A stretch of DNA of 64,000 nt from Hymenobacter ruricola. Lineage in GTDB: Bacteria; Bacteroidota; Bacteroidia; Cytophagales; Hymenobacteraceae. Both the position numbers and the translations under genes were made by a program. The notes under the pieces are model-generated. The model worked only from the letters and a program-made list of their open reading frames with translations. It was not told the DNA's origin and did no database searches. Every line of letters begins with the position of its first letter. Positions within the stretch are counted from its first letter, which is position 1. Below, piece by piece: positions 7,458-15,773 of this stretch. The stretch covers positions 186,001-250,000 of the forward strand of contig NZ_JADQDM010000004.1 in assembly GCF_015694525.1 (NCBI RefSeq), read 5' to 3'.

Positions 7458-8303
7458 CTACGGGGCCACCGTGAACTTGCGCGTCACCGAATTGTACGGG
7501 CCGGGGATGAGCGTGCCGCTGCTGTCAACGAGCTCCAGCTTCACGGTGTTTTCGCCGGCGGGCAGGCCTTCCATCATGTAGGGCTGCCAGCGGTCAATCA
7601 TGAACTCAGTGCCGTTGATGGTGGCGCGCACGCGGTTGCCGCCGGGCTCCAGCGTGGTGTTCACGAGGTAAAAGTCCAGCATGATGCGCTTGGCATCGGC
7701 GCCGGAGTAGGTGTCTTTCGGGCGGCTGTAGAACAGGTTGGGCCCGTTCACGTTGATGATGGGCGTGGCGGGCGCCGCGCCGTTGCCCACGTTGATGATG
7801 CGCAGGTCGTAGGCGCCGCGGTGCTTGAGGCTTTCGTGGTAGGAGCGCGACAGGAACGAGAGCACCACGTGCTGGCCGTCGGGGATGGCTTTGCTGAAGG
7901 TGGTTTCGTAGTGGGCGGTGTAGGGCTCGTTGTCCACGATGTTGTGGATGTGCTGGCCCTTCATCGAATTCGCCATTTCGGCCATGTGCGGGCCGCCGCT
8001 CATTTTGGTGAGCTGGAAGTTGGTGATTTGGTAGTTGAAGGGCACTTCGCCGCTGGGCACCGTGGAGTTGGCGATGGGGGCGCGCAGCTGCATTTGCGCT
8101 TCCGGGAACCGGGGCGAGTCGTTGAAGGGCGTCAGGCGGATGCCGTTGGACTCCATGCTTTCGCCGCTGCCGCCGGGGCGGGCCGCGGCCGCGGTGCCGC
8201 TACCGGCCGAGGCGCTCACGTCGGTCGCCGGCTTGCTGGTTTCGCAGCTTGCGAGTACGGCCAGGGTTAGGGTGCTGCTCAGCAGCCAGTAGGGAGTTTT
8301 CAT
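7458..8303 (-). CDS. lipoprotein of unknown function with a GQHIHNIVDN motif
   Basis: 281 residues from the ATG at 8303 (an upstream ATG at 8321 adds six residues and spoils the signal peptide). The signal peptide ends in a lipobox, LAVLASC, so the protein is lipid-anchored. A Gly/Ser/Ala-rich linker follows, then a region with the His-containing motif GQHIHNIVDNEPYTAHYE and SFLSRSYHESLKHRGAYDL, and a C-terminal beta-rich part (ATINGTEFMIDRWQPYMMEG). Proteins with this pattern are common in Bacteroidota but I know no proven role; the clustered His residues could bind a metal. It is a single gene; the class A palindrome lies 40 bases past its stop. Confidence 0.8.
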   Translation of the reverse strand: MKTPYWLLSSTLTLAVLASCETSKPATDVSASAGSGTAAAARPGGSGESMESNGIRLTPFNDSPRFPEAQMQLRAPIANSTVPSGEVPFNYQITNFQLTKMSGGPHMAEMANSMKGQHIHNIVDNEPYTAHYETTFSKAIPDGQHVVLSFLSRSYHESLKHRGAYDLRIINVGNGAAPATPIINVNGPNLFYSRPKDTYSGADAKRIMLDFYLVNTTLEPGGNRVRATINGTEFMIDRWQPYMMEGLPAGENTVKLELVDSSGTLIPGPYNSVTRKFTVAP

Positions 8304-8459
8304 AGGGGGTAAAAAACGCAAAAATGTTTGGTAGTAATTTTCTCAAAGAGTTCGTATAGAGCGTGCCGCTTACGAACCGTCCCCGGTGGAAGGTTTTGAT
8401 TAACTTGCGGCGTTGCCCACCGTGGGGCTTACAAGCCCCAAAGTAAACCTAATTTTCCC

Positions 8460-9434
8460 ATGCAAGACCAACTTCTCGACCAAATTCCCTCGCTCGACCT
8501 CGCCGACTTCCGTTCGGGCGACCCCGAGCGCAAGGCCCGCTTCGTGCAACAGCTCGGCGAGGCCTACCAAAACATCGGTTTCGTGGCCCTCAAAAACCAC
8601 GGCCTCAACGACGAGCAAACCAAACAATTGTACGCCGACGTGCAGGCGTTTTTCCAGCTGCCCGACGACGCCAAGCAGCGCTACGAAAACCCGGAGCTAG
8701 CCGGCCAGCGCGGCTACATCAGCAAGGGCAAGGAGCACGCCAAGGGCCGCAACACCGGCGACCTCAAGGAATTCTACCACGTGGGCCAGGAAGTGGAAAC
8801 CGAAGACCCCATCAAAAACGAGTACCCCGAAAACATCTGGCCCAGCGAGGTGCCCTCCTTTAAAGAAAGCACCTTCCGCGCCTACCGCACGCTGGAAAGC
8901 GCCGGCCAGGACGTGCTGCGCGCCATTGCGCTGTACCTGCACTTGCCCGAAAACTACTTCGACGACAAGGTGAAGCACGGCAACAGCATCCTGCGCCCCA
9001 TTCACTACTTCCCCATCGAAGACCCCGACGCGGTGCCCGCCGACGCCGTGCGCGCCGCCGAACACGGCGACATCAACCTGATTACCTTGCTGATGGGCGC
9101 CAGCGCCGACGGCCTGCAGGTGAAGCGCCGCGACGGCAAGTGGATTCCCATCACGGCCCTGCCCGACCAGATTGTGGTGAACGTGGGCGACATGCTCCAG
9201 CGCCTCACCAACGGCGTGCTGAAAAGCACCATCCACCGCGTGGTGAACCCGGCCCGCGAGAAAATGAACACCTCGCGCTACAGCATTCCGTTCTTCATGC
9301 ACCCGCGCTCGGAAATGAGCCTGGCCGCGCTGGAGCACTGCATCACGCCCGACAACCCCAAGAAGGAGGCCGACATCACGGCCGGCGAATTCCTGAACGA
9401 GCGCCTGATTGAGCTGGGCCTGAAAAAGAAGTAA
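8460..9434 (+). CDS. 2-oxoglutarate/Fe(II)-dependent dioxygenase, isopenicillin N synthase family
   Basis: A 324-residue member of the non-haem iron oxygenases. The N-terminal DIOX_N region (IGFVALKNHGLNDEQTKQLY, residues ~38-57) is followed by the catalytic jelly roll: iron ligands His and Asp in EHGDINLITLL, the distal His in STIHRVVNP, and the 2-oxoglutarate-binding RYSIPFF. These enzymes oxidise small molecules with O2 and 2-oxoglutarate in the cytoplasm; the substrate cannot be deduced. Length matches the family. It stands alone with its own terminator 20 bases past the stop, so it is probably a general metabolic enzyme rather than part of a biosynthetic cluster. Confidence 0.92.
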   Translation: MQDQLLDQIPSLDLADFRSGDPERKARFVQQLGEAYQNIGFVALKNHGLNDEQTKQLYADVQAFFQLPDDAKQRYENPELAGQRGYISKGKEHAKGRNTGDLKEFYHVGQEVETEDPIKNEYPENIWPSEVPSFKESTFRAYRTLESAGQDVLRAIALYLHLPENYFDDKVKHGNSILRPIHYFPIEDPDAVPADAVRAAEHGDINLITLLMGASADGLQVKRRDGKWIPITALPDQIVVNVGDMLQRLTNGVLKSTIHRVVNPAREKMNTSRYSIPFFMHPRSEMSLAALEHCITPDNPKKEADITAGEFLNERLIELGLKKK

Positions 9435-9453
9435 TTTCGGTTTTGCCTCCCAG

Positions 9454-9489
9454 AAGCGGCCCGCCTTATTCCAGGCGGGCCGCTTTTTT
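9454..9489 (+). terminator. intrinsic terminator
   Basis: AAGCGGCCCGCC (9454-9465) pairs with GGCGGGCCGC (9474-9483), followed by six T; it closes the dioxygenase gene. Confidence 0.9.
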
Positions 9490-9639
9490 ACGGCCTAGCA
9501 GCGGCCGCCAGCAAAGCGGGCAAGCCCAGGCTGGGCAGGCCGTTGGCTGCTGCCATTGAAAAGCTGTTAAAAAAACGCGCCAAGATGCGTGTACCGAGCT
9601 GTTTGCCCTATCTTCGGTATATATAGGAAACTGCCCACT

Positions 9640-10929
9640 GTGCAAACCCAAGCAACTCCCGCGTCTACCGTTTCGCTTGCGCCGCCGCCCCGGCGCTCTG
9701 GCAAGCGCACGCGCCGGGTACGGGGCATCATTTTCCTTAAAGACGTGGCCGTGCTGGCGCTCACCGCTTTTGGCGGGCCGCAGGCACACCTGGCCATGTT
9801 TTTCCGGCTGCTGGTGGAGAAGCGCCGCTACATCAGCGCGGCCGAGCTGCTGGAATTGCAGGCGCTGTGCGCGCTGCTGCCGGGTCCCACCTCCACCCAA
9901 ACCATTACCGTCATCGGCTTCCGGCTGGGCGGGCCCAACCTGGCCTACCTCACTTTGCTGGTCTGGATGGCGCCCGCCGTGGCCCTCATGACCGTGGCCG
10001 GCCTCACCCTCAGTCACCTCGACCCCGCCCGGGTGGCGGCGCTGGTGCAGTTTGTGCAGCCGGTAGCCGTGGGCTTCGTGGCCTTCTCGGCTTATAAAAT
10101 CTCGGAGAAAGTCATCCACACCAAAACCGCCGTGGGGCTGATGGTGGCCGCCGCCATGCTGGCCTACTTTTTCCAGCTGCCCTGGATGCTGCCGCTGCTG
10201 CTGCTGGCCGGCGGCGCCGTCACCACGGTGCGCTACCGCAAGCACGCCATCATTCAGGAGAAAAAGCCCCTCAGGGTGGAATGGGCCAACTTTTTTCTAT
10301 GGTTTGGCATTCTGGTGGGGGCGGCCCTGCTGGGGCACTACACGCGCCTGCTGCCGGTGCGGCTGTTTGAGAACTTTTACCGCAACGGCTCCCTGGTATT
10401 CGGGGGCGGGCAGGTGCTGGCCCCGCTGCTTTATGCTGAGTTCGTGGAGTTTAAGCACTACCTCACGGCACCGGAATTTCTGTCGGGCCTGGGGCTGGTG
10501 CAGGCCATGCCGGGGCCTAATTTTTCCATTGCGGCCTACATCGGGGCGCTGGCCATGCGGCCGGCGGGCGGCACTCACATGCAGTTGCTGGGCGCGCTGG
10601 TGGGCGTGGCGGGCATCTTTCTGCCGGGCACTTTCCTCATCTTTTTCGTCATTCGCTTCTGGGACCGGCTGCGGCAGTACCGCGTGGTGCAGGCCTCGCT
10701 GGAAGGCATCAATGCCGTGAGCGCCGGGCTGGTGTGCGCGGCCACGTTTCTATTGTACCACCCACTGCCGTACCGGCTGCTGGATTTGCCTTTTCACCTC
10801 GGGCCCATTGATTCGCTGCCGCTGAACCCGCTGCTGGTGGGCACCACGTTTCTGCTGCTGCTCTGGGAAAAGGTGCCGAGCGTGGCCATTATCGCCGTGG
10901 CGCTGCTGGCGGGAGCGGTGCTGGGATAG
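9640..10929 (+). CDS. chrA: chromate transporter family protein (ChrA-like)
   Basis: 429 residues from GTG 9640. The frame opens further upstream at 9589, but a probable promoter element (TATCTTCG, ~9610) lies there and those residues do not look like protein. The protein is a full-length two-domain ChrA: the N-terminal half carries FGGPQAHLAMFFRLLVEKRR and LLPGPTSTQT, and the second half repeats the pattern as VFGGGQVLAPLL and LVQAMPGPNFS. About ten membrane helices are evident. The family exports chromate driven by the proton gradient, though many homologues have not been tested on chromate. No regulator or chromate reductase is adjacent. The gene is followed by a class C palindrome that contains its terminator. 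Confidence 0.92.
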   Translation: MQTQATPASTVSLAPPPRRSGKRTRRVRGIIFLKDVAVLALTAFGGPQAHLAMFFRLLVEKRRYISAAELLELQALCALLPGPTSTQTITVIGFRLGGPNLAYLTLLVWMAPAVALMTVAGLTLSHLDPARVAALVQFVQPVAVGFVAFSAYKISEKVIHTKTAVGLMVAAAMLAYFFQLPWMLPLLLLAGGAVTTVRYRKHAIIQEKKPLRVEWANFFLWFGILVGAALLGHYTRLLPVRLFENFYRNGSLVFGGGQVLAPLLYAEFVEFKHYLTAPEFLSGLGLVQAMPGPNFSIAAYIGALAMRPAGGTHMQLLGALVGVAGIFLPGTFLIFFVIRFWDRLRQYRVVQASLEGINAVSAGLVCAATFLLYHPLPYRLLDLPFHLGPIDSLPLNPLLVGTTFLLLLWEKVPSVAIIAVALLAGAVLG

Positions 10930-10949
10930 GAGGGGGAGGCAGAATCAAC

Positions 10950-11119
10950 CTGTCATTGCGAGCGCAGCGAAGCAATCCGTCCTGTTCTCAGCGACCAGCC
11001 CTAAGTTGTGAAGCACTTATTACAAAGCCCCCGGCATTGTGCATTGCCGGGGGCTTTTTGGTGAAAGGACGTGTCTGGTCTTAACAGGACAGATTGCTTC
11101 GCTGCGCTCGCAATGACAG
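10950..11119. repeat. palindromic repeat, class C, copy 1
   Basis: Ends CTGTCATTGCGAGCGCAGCG... (from 10950) and the reverse complement (to 11119) form arms of ~45 bases with a few mismatches. The centre is unpaired apart from a terminator-like hairpin. A second copy in the same orientation is at 13040-13207. The rest of the 340-base gap to 11270 holds nothing recognised. Confidence 0.93.
11024..11059 (+). terminator. intrinsic terminator inside class C repeat copy 1
   Basis: AAAGCCCCCGGCA pairs with TGCCGGGGGCTTT around an 8-base loop and is followed by T; it lies in the centre of the repeat, downstream of the chrA-like gene. Confidence 0.85.
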
Positions 11120-11269
11120 ACAAATTCTGACTTTCTGCAGCAAGCGACTCCGTGCCAGCACGGACGGAAATATGCCCGCCAGCACGGATTGACCGGGACA
11201 GTTGAGAGCGGGTCCTTTGTGAAGGCCAATGCGTTGGCCGTGTCCTTCACCGTTTTTCTGTTCGACCCC

Positions 11270-13027
11270 ATGAATACCCTCGCCTTTGGGCGCTGGCTGC
11301 CGGCTGCTGCCGTGGCGGCCGCGCTGCTCCCGGCCCCGCTGCTGGCCCAGAAACTGGTCATTGAGAAAACCCACGACGTATCGGGCAAAGCCAAGCGCGG
11401 CTTTCTCGACGACGTGAAAGTAGACGAGTCGGCCAACAAAGTGGACCTGACCTTTTGCACCAAGGCCAACAACCGCAAGGTGAAGTTTGAAACCTATCAC
11501 TTTGATAAGCAATTCAACTTCAAGGGCATGGACGAGAGCGAGGAGCCCGTGGAAAAGGTGAAGCGCTACAAGGGCGACCTCTACGACGTGCTGGGCGTGA
11601 CCGTGGAGCCCAACATGATGGGCACGCTGGTGCTGCGCCGCAAGCAGGTGCACTACAAGTGGGATTGGGTGTGGGGCGGCTACAACAAGAAGGTCGAAAT
11701 CCTGGAAAAAGTGAAGCCCCGCGGCGACAACGGCGCCTACTACCAGTACCTCACCCACGCCGACTACGACCAGACCGGCACCGTGGTGGTCCTCACCTCG
11801 GTGAAGGACAAGCTGGGCAAGGGCATGGACCCCCTGAAGATGTACAAGGAGTTCCACGTCCTTAAATTCAACAAAGACCTGGAGCTGGTGAGCGACTCGC
11901 CGCTGACTTTTGACAAACCAATGAGCGTGGTGGAAGCCAAAAAGCTGGACCCGCAGGGCGACCGCGACGAAGACGCCGACGACAGCGCCGACCCGGAATA
12001 CGACCTCGGCTTCGTGTTTGCGCCCTCGCCGGTGGGTGGCAAGAAAGTGAGCGACGCGCCCACCAGCTACGCCTTCGTGCGCGTGGGGGCCGACACCAAG
12101 GAGCGCGAGCGGGTGGCCCTGGCCTCGCCCAACGGCGCCTGGGTGGTGAACGGCATGGCCCAAAGCGCCGACGGCACGCTCTCCCTCTTTGGCCCGGCCA
12201 ACGACAAGGCCGACGAGTACTTCGCCAAATACATCCCTTCGCAGGCGGCCAACGGCGGCACCCGCGAGCCGGAAGAAGAAAATTTCAAAGCCAAAAACTT
12301 CCAGCTGGCCCAGATAAAAGGCGGCGCGGTGCGCTACCTCACCAGCACGCCGATTGATGATTTCGAGAAGAAGCTGCAAACCCCGCCCACCCAGAAGCGC
12401 ACGCCCGAGTACACCGGCAAGCGCTTTAAGGTGACGGGCGGCAGCATCCTGCCCAACGGCGACCTGCTGATTCAGGGCCAGGCCTTCAAGTTCGAGCGCA
12501 AGGGCCTGGGGCTGGGCGCCCAGAAAACGGCGTCGAGCGGCGGCGGGCTGGCCGGGGGGCTGATGAGCCTGGCCGGCAAAGGCGGCACCACCATGAGCAG
12601 CACCGAAAACCTGAAAGACTACCGCGACGTGATGATGTTCCACTTCGACCCGCAGGGCCAGCTGCGCGCCCAATACGGCGTGCGCCGCCAGGAAAACAAC
12701 AAATTCAGCGAGCAAAACCCCAACGAGCAGCACACCTACCTGGGGCAAGATGGCCGCAGCGTGTACTGGATGATAGGCGAAATCACGGGCGTGCGCGAAA
12801 TGGGCGGCATGGAATCGGGCACGGCCAAAGTGCTTTACTACCCGGCCGTGGCCAAAATCGACCTGGCTTCGGCCAAGCTCAGCAACTTCACCAAGTTCGG
12901 CAACGAGCAGTATTTCCTCAACAACTCGATGCCGCAACTGCCCATGGGCGGCAAAAACAGCATCGTGTACTTCGGCGAAAACCGTAGCGGCAAAACCATG
13001 TGGTTCGGCCAGATGCCGCTAGAGTAG
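11270..13027 (+). CDS. secreted protein of unknown function, 585 aa
   Basis: From the ATG at 11270 (an earlier in-frame ATG at 11189 adds 27 residues that precede the signal peptide). A signal peptide is clear (RWLPAAAVAAALLPAPLLAQ), so it is exported. The mature part is rich in Lys, Asp and Gly, with repeated beta-strand-like units such as YKGDLYDVLGVTV, GSILPNGDLLIQGQAF and LGQDGRSVYWMIGEI that suggest a beta-propeller-like fold, but no named family was recognised. A Gly/Ser-rich insert is at ~415-435. It stands as a single gene bracketed by two class C palindromes, 10950-11119 upstream and 13040-13207 downstream. Confidence 0.8.
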   Translation: MNTLAFGRWLPAAAVAAALLPAPLLAQKLVIEKTHDVSGKAKRGFLDDVKVDESANKVDLTFCTKANNRKVKFETYHFDKQFNFKGMDESEEPVEKVKRYKGDLYDVLGVTVEPNMMGTLVLRRKQVHYKWDWVWGGYNKKVEILEKVKPRGDNGAYYQYLTHADYDQTGTVVVLTSVKDKLGKGMDPLKMYKEFHVLKFNKDLELVSDSPLTFDKPMSVVEAKKLDPQGDRDEDADDSADPEYDLGFVFAPSPVGGKKVSDAPTSYAFVRVGADTKERERVALASPNGAWVVNGMAQSADGTLSLFGPANDKADEYFAKYIPSQAANGGTREPEEENFKAKNFQLAQIKGGAVRYLTSTPIDDFEKKLQTPPTQKRTPEYTGKRFKVTGGSILPNGDLLIQGQAFKFERKGLGLGAQKTASSGGGLAGGLMSLAGKGGTTMSSTENLKDYRDVMMFHFDPQGQLRAQYGVRRQENNKFSEQNPNEQHTYLGQDGRSVYWMIGEITGVREMGGMESGTAKVLYYPAVAKIDLASAKLSNFTKFGNEQYFLNNSMPQLPMGGKNSIVYFGENRSGKTMWFGQMPLE

Positions 13028-13039
13028 GGGAGGTGTTGC

Positions 13040-13207
13040 CTGTCATTGCGAGCGCAGCGCGGCAATCCGTCCTGTTCTCAGCGACCAGCACAAAGACGTG
13101 ACAAAGTTCTGAAAAAGCCCCGGCACTTTGCAGTGTCGGGGCTTTCTGATAAAAGGACGTGTCTGGTCTTGACAGGACGGATTGCCGCGCTGCGCTCGCA
13201 ATGACAG
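13040..13207. repeat. palindromic repeat, class C, copy 2
   Basis: The same element as 10950-11119: identical first 20 bases, near-identical arms (here GCGGC replaces GAAGC on both arms, so pairing is kept), and a central hairpin. It occupies nearly the whole gap between two convergent genes. Confidence 0.93.
13113..13145. terminator. intrinsic terminator inside class C repeat copy 2
   Basis: AAAGCCCCGGCACT pairs with AGTGTCGGGGCTTT (one mismatch) around a short loop. It sits between convergent genes and could stop transcription from both sides. Confidence 0.75.
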
Positions 13208-13213
13208 AATGGT

Positions 13214-14581
13214 TTACGCCTCCACCCGCCGGGCCAGATACTCCGCCCGGGCCTCTTCCAGCTGCCGCAGCAGGTCGGCCCGGCGGTTCAGCAGGTCCTG
13301 GCCCACGGCGGGCATGCTGCGGAACAGGCGCAGGGCGCGCAGCCGCTCCAGCCGCGGGGCCAGCTTGTTCCAGTAGCTCAGGGCGTAGAAGCCGGTGAGG
13401 GGCAGGCTGAGCACGTAGAGGGCCGTGAGGCGCCAGTCGTGGGTGAGCCAGTGTTGCACGGCGGCGGCTTGCAGGGCGTAGGCCAGCGGAAACGTGAACA
13501 TGCCCACCACCAACATGATGGGCGCCACAAAGGAAATGTCGTCGGTGGCGCGTTTGGCCACCATCGACGGCAAAATGTAGGGCAGGTAATTGTTGATGAG
13601 CCCGTACAGCCACACCGGCGCGCCCAGCACCAGGTTCAGCAGGCCGGCCACGGTGCCGCGGCTTTGGCCTTCCACGGCCTCGTCGGTGAGGCCGTGGCGC
13701 TGCAGCTCGCTCAGGTAAGTTTGGAACTGGATGCGCATGGATACCAGCCGCGTGGGCGCGTGCTGCTCGAACCAGGCCAGCGCCTGCAGCAGCGTCTGGC
13801 TGAGCTGAAAGTTGTCGTAGAGCGTGTCGGGGTTGTCGTCGGGGTTGAGGTGGTCGCCGAAGGTGCGCTCCACCTGCTGCACAAATTCGTCCTCGGCCGC
13901 GTCGCGCGTGATGACCAGGCGCTTCTCCAGCGCCTCGCGAATGGCGTCGGTGAGCTGGTCGGCCGCTGCTTCGGGGTCCTGGGCGTAGGCGGCGGCGTAG
14001 TCGGCCACGATGATGGGCGGGGCCACGTTCAGCAGCACGTCGGAGCGGAAGCGGGCGGGGTCGAAATAGTTGTTGGCAATGGGTATCACCATCAGGCCCA
14101 GCTGGAAACCGTGGCGAGCCTCGGCGCCCAGCGCAATGCGGGCGGCGCCGGTTTTGAGGGGGCGCAGGCGGCGCTCGGTGATGCTGGTGCCCTCGGGAAA
14201 AATCATGATGGTGCCGCCCTTGTCAAGGTAGTCGTAGCAGCGGCCGAAGCTGGCCTCGTTCTGGGCGGCCAGCTGCTCGGGCGTGGCGGGGGCGGCGCCG
14301 CTTTCGGCGTCCTGACGCCGGTAGATGGGGATGGAGTTGCCCGACTCCATGATGGCCCGGCTGATAGGGTTCTTGAAAAACGTGCTTTTGGCCAGAAACG
14401 CCACCGGCTGCCGCGTGTGGATGGCCGTGAGCAGCGGGTCCATGAGCGTGTTGGGGTGGTTGGCGGCGAAGAGCAGCGGGCCGGGCAGGTTGAGCCGTTC
14501 GCGGTGCCGGACTTCCATGCGCCGGAAAAACACCCGCAGCGCTACCTGCACCAACGGCTTCATCACAGTATAAAAGAGCAT
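13214..14581 (-). CDS. PlsC-like 1-acyl-glycerol-3-phosphate acyltransferase with C-terminal membrane segments
   Basis: A 455-residue membrane-associated acyltransferase, longer than bacterial PlsC (~240). The acyltransferase domain is at ~20-240, with motif I NHPNTLMDP (His42, Asp48; spacing HX5D rather than HX4D), motif III FPEGTS and a basic patch before it. The C-terminal half contains three or four hydrophobic helices (~305-410) and ends in a coiled-coil-like Arg/Glu-rich tail. Family knowledge: such enzymes move acyl chains to lysophosphatidic acid or glycerol-3-phosphate. The motif I spacing resembles that of yeast-type glycerol-3-phosphate acyltransferases. It is convergent with the 11270-13027 gene and stands 69 bases downstream of the AraC regulator on the same strand. 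Confidence 0.88.
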   Translation of the reverse strand: MLFYTVMKPLVQVALRVFFRRMEVRHRERLNLPGPLLFAANHPNTLMDPLLTAIHTRQPVAFLAKSTFFKNPISRAIMESGNSIPIYRRQDAESGAAPATPEQLAAQNEASFGRCYDYLDKGGTIMIFPEGTSITERRLRPLKTGAARIALGAEARHGFQLGLMVIPIANNYFDPARFRSDVLLNVAPPIIVADYAAAYAQDPEAAADQLTDAIREALEKRLVITRDAAEDEFVQQVERTFGDHLNPDDNPDTLYDNFQLSQTLLQALAWFEQHAPTRLVSMRIQFQTYLSELQRHGLTDEAVEGQSRGTVAGLLNLVLGAPVWLYGLINNYLPYILPSMVAKRATDDISFVAPIMLVVGMFTFPLAYALQAAAVQHWLTHDWRLTALYVLSLPLTGFYALSYWNKLAPRLERLRALRLFRSMPAVGQDLLNRRADLLRQLEEARAEYLARRVEA

Positions 14582-14650
14582 GGGCCGAAAGCAGTTAGGC
14601 CGGCGAAGGTAGGCAGCGGCTTCCTAATGCGCCTTGCCCCGGCTAATGCG

Positions 14651-15571
14651 CTACTGCGCCGAAAACCGGAAGGCCGCCGGCGTCAGGCCCGTCTTGCTTT
14701 TAAACAGCCGCGTGAAGTACTGCGGGTACTCAAACCCTAGCTGAAACGCCGTCTCGTTGATGGTGAACGAAGTGGTCAGCAGCAGGCGTTTAGCCTTCTC
14801 AATGAGGGCGTGGTGCAGGTGCTGCTGGGTATTCTGGCCGGTGAGGCTGCGGAGCATGTCGCTGAGGTAGGCCGGCGACACGTGCAGAGCGTCTGCAAAA
14901 TGCTGCACGGTGGGCAGCGGCTGCTCGCCGTCGGGCGCAAAATACTCCGTGACCAAGGCCTCGAAGCGGCTGAGCAGGTCGTGCTCGGGCGTGCGCCGGG
15001 TGAGGAACTGGCGGTGGTAGAAGCGGTTGGCGTAGCTCAGCAGCACTTCGAGCTGCGAGATGAGTACGTCCTGACTGAAGGCGTCGATGGGCTGCTCGTA
15101 CTCCAGTTTCATGTTGCGCAACAGGCCATCAAGCACCGCTTCTTCTTTGGCCGAGAGGTGCAGCGCCTCGTGCACGTCGTAGGAGAAAAAGCTGTAGCTC
15201 AATATCTTTTTGGCCAGTGGGTACTTCGCCAGCAAGTCGGGATGAAACACCAGCATCCAGCCGCTGATTTCCGACAAATCCAGCGTTTCATCAATGGCAA
15301 ACACTTGGCCCGGCGCCTGAAACCCCAGCACGCCCTCGCCGAAATCGTAGGACTGCCGGCCGTAGTAGATGGTGCCCTTCAAGCCCTTTTTCAGCCAGAT
15401 GCTGTAGAGCTGCGGCACCACCGGCGTAAGGCCCTTGGGAGGCGCCTGCCCGCGCGCCTCGCTCAGGTCGATGATGGTGAGCAGGGGGTGTGCCGGGGCC
15501 GGCTTCCCGCAAAAGCGGGTGTAGTCCGTGACGGTGTGCAGCACCCGAAACTCTTTGCTGGCTGGTTTCAT
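14651..15571 (-). CDS. AraC-family transcriptional regulator
   Basis: 306 residues: a cupin-like ligand-binding N-terminal region (~1-190, with FGEGVLGFQAPGQVFAIDE) and a C-terminal AraC DNA-binding domain with two helix-turn-helix motifs (~205-305: TVQHFADALHVSPAYLSDML and INETAFQLGFEYPQYFTRLF). In this family the N-terminus senses a small molecule or mediates dimer formation. The next two genes upstream on the same strand are aldo/keto reductases that share a 31-base motif in front of their starts; AraC regulators beside such reductases often control them, so they are the likely targets (inference). A class A palindrome separates this gene from them. Confidence 0.93.
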   Translation of the reverse strand: MKPASKEFRVLHTVTDYTRFCGKPAPAHPLLTIIDLSEARGQAPPKGLTPVVPQLYSIWLKKGLKGTIYYGRQSYDFGEGVLGFQAPGQVFAIDETLDLSEISGWMLVFHPDLLAKYPLAKKILSYSFFSYDVHEALHLSAKEEAVLDGLLRNMKLEYEQPIDAFSQDVLISQLEVLLSYANRFYHRQFLTRRTPEHDLLSRFEALVTEYFAPDGEQPLPTVQHFADALHVSPAYLSDMLRSLTGQNTQQHLHHALIEKAKRLLLTTSFTINETAFQLGFEYPQYFTRLFKSKTGLTPAAFRFSAQ

Positions 15572-15627
15572 GGGAATTGATTGAAGGTAAGCCGCTCAGA
15601 AGAAAATGGTTTGAAAAGCTAGCAAAG

Positions 15628-15736
15628 CCTATTAGAACGTCATGCTGAGCTTGTCGAAGCATCTCGCGTGCAAGAGTAAATGAATTACCACTGCACGCGA
15701 GATGCTTCGACAAGCTCAGCATGACGTTCTAATAGG
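15628..15736. repeat. palindromic repeat, class A, copy 2 (45-bp perfect arms)
   Basis: Arms 15628-15672 and 15692-15736 are exact reverse complements, beginning CCTATTAGAACGTCATGCTG. The centre has GTAAATGAATTAC, the same arrangement as in copy 1 at 7321, although the arm interiors differ (GAGCTTGTCGAAG here). Confidence 0.95.
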
Positions 15737-15773
15737 CCGGCGGCGCAATGGCGGGCTGGCTGTGCTTGGTTCC

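Noticed and set aside
7321..15736. Class A/B/C palindromes as a CRISPR array
   Set aside because: They are single dispersed inverted repeats without regular spacers, and no cas genes are present.
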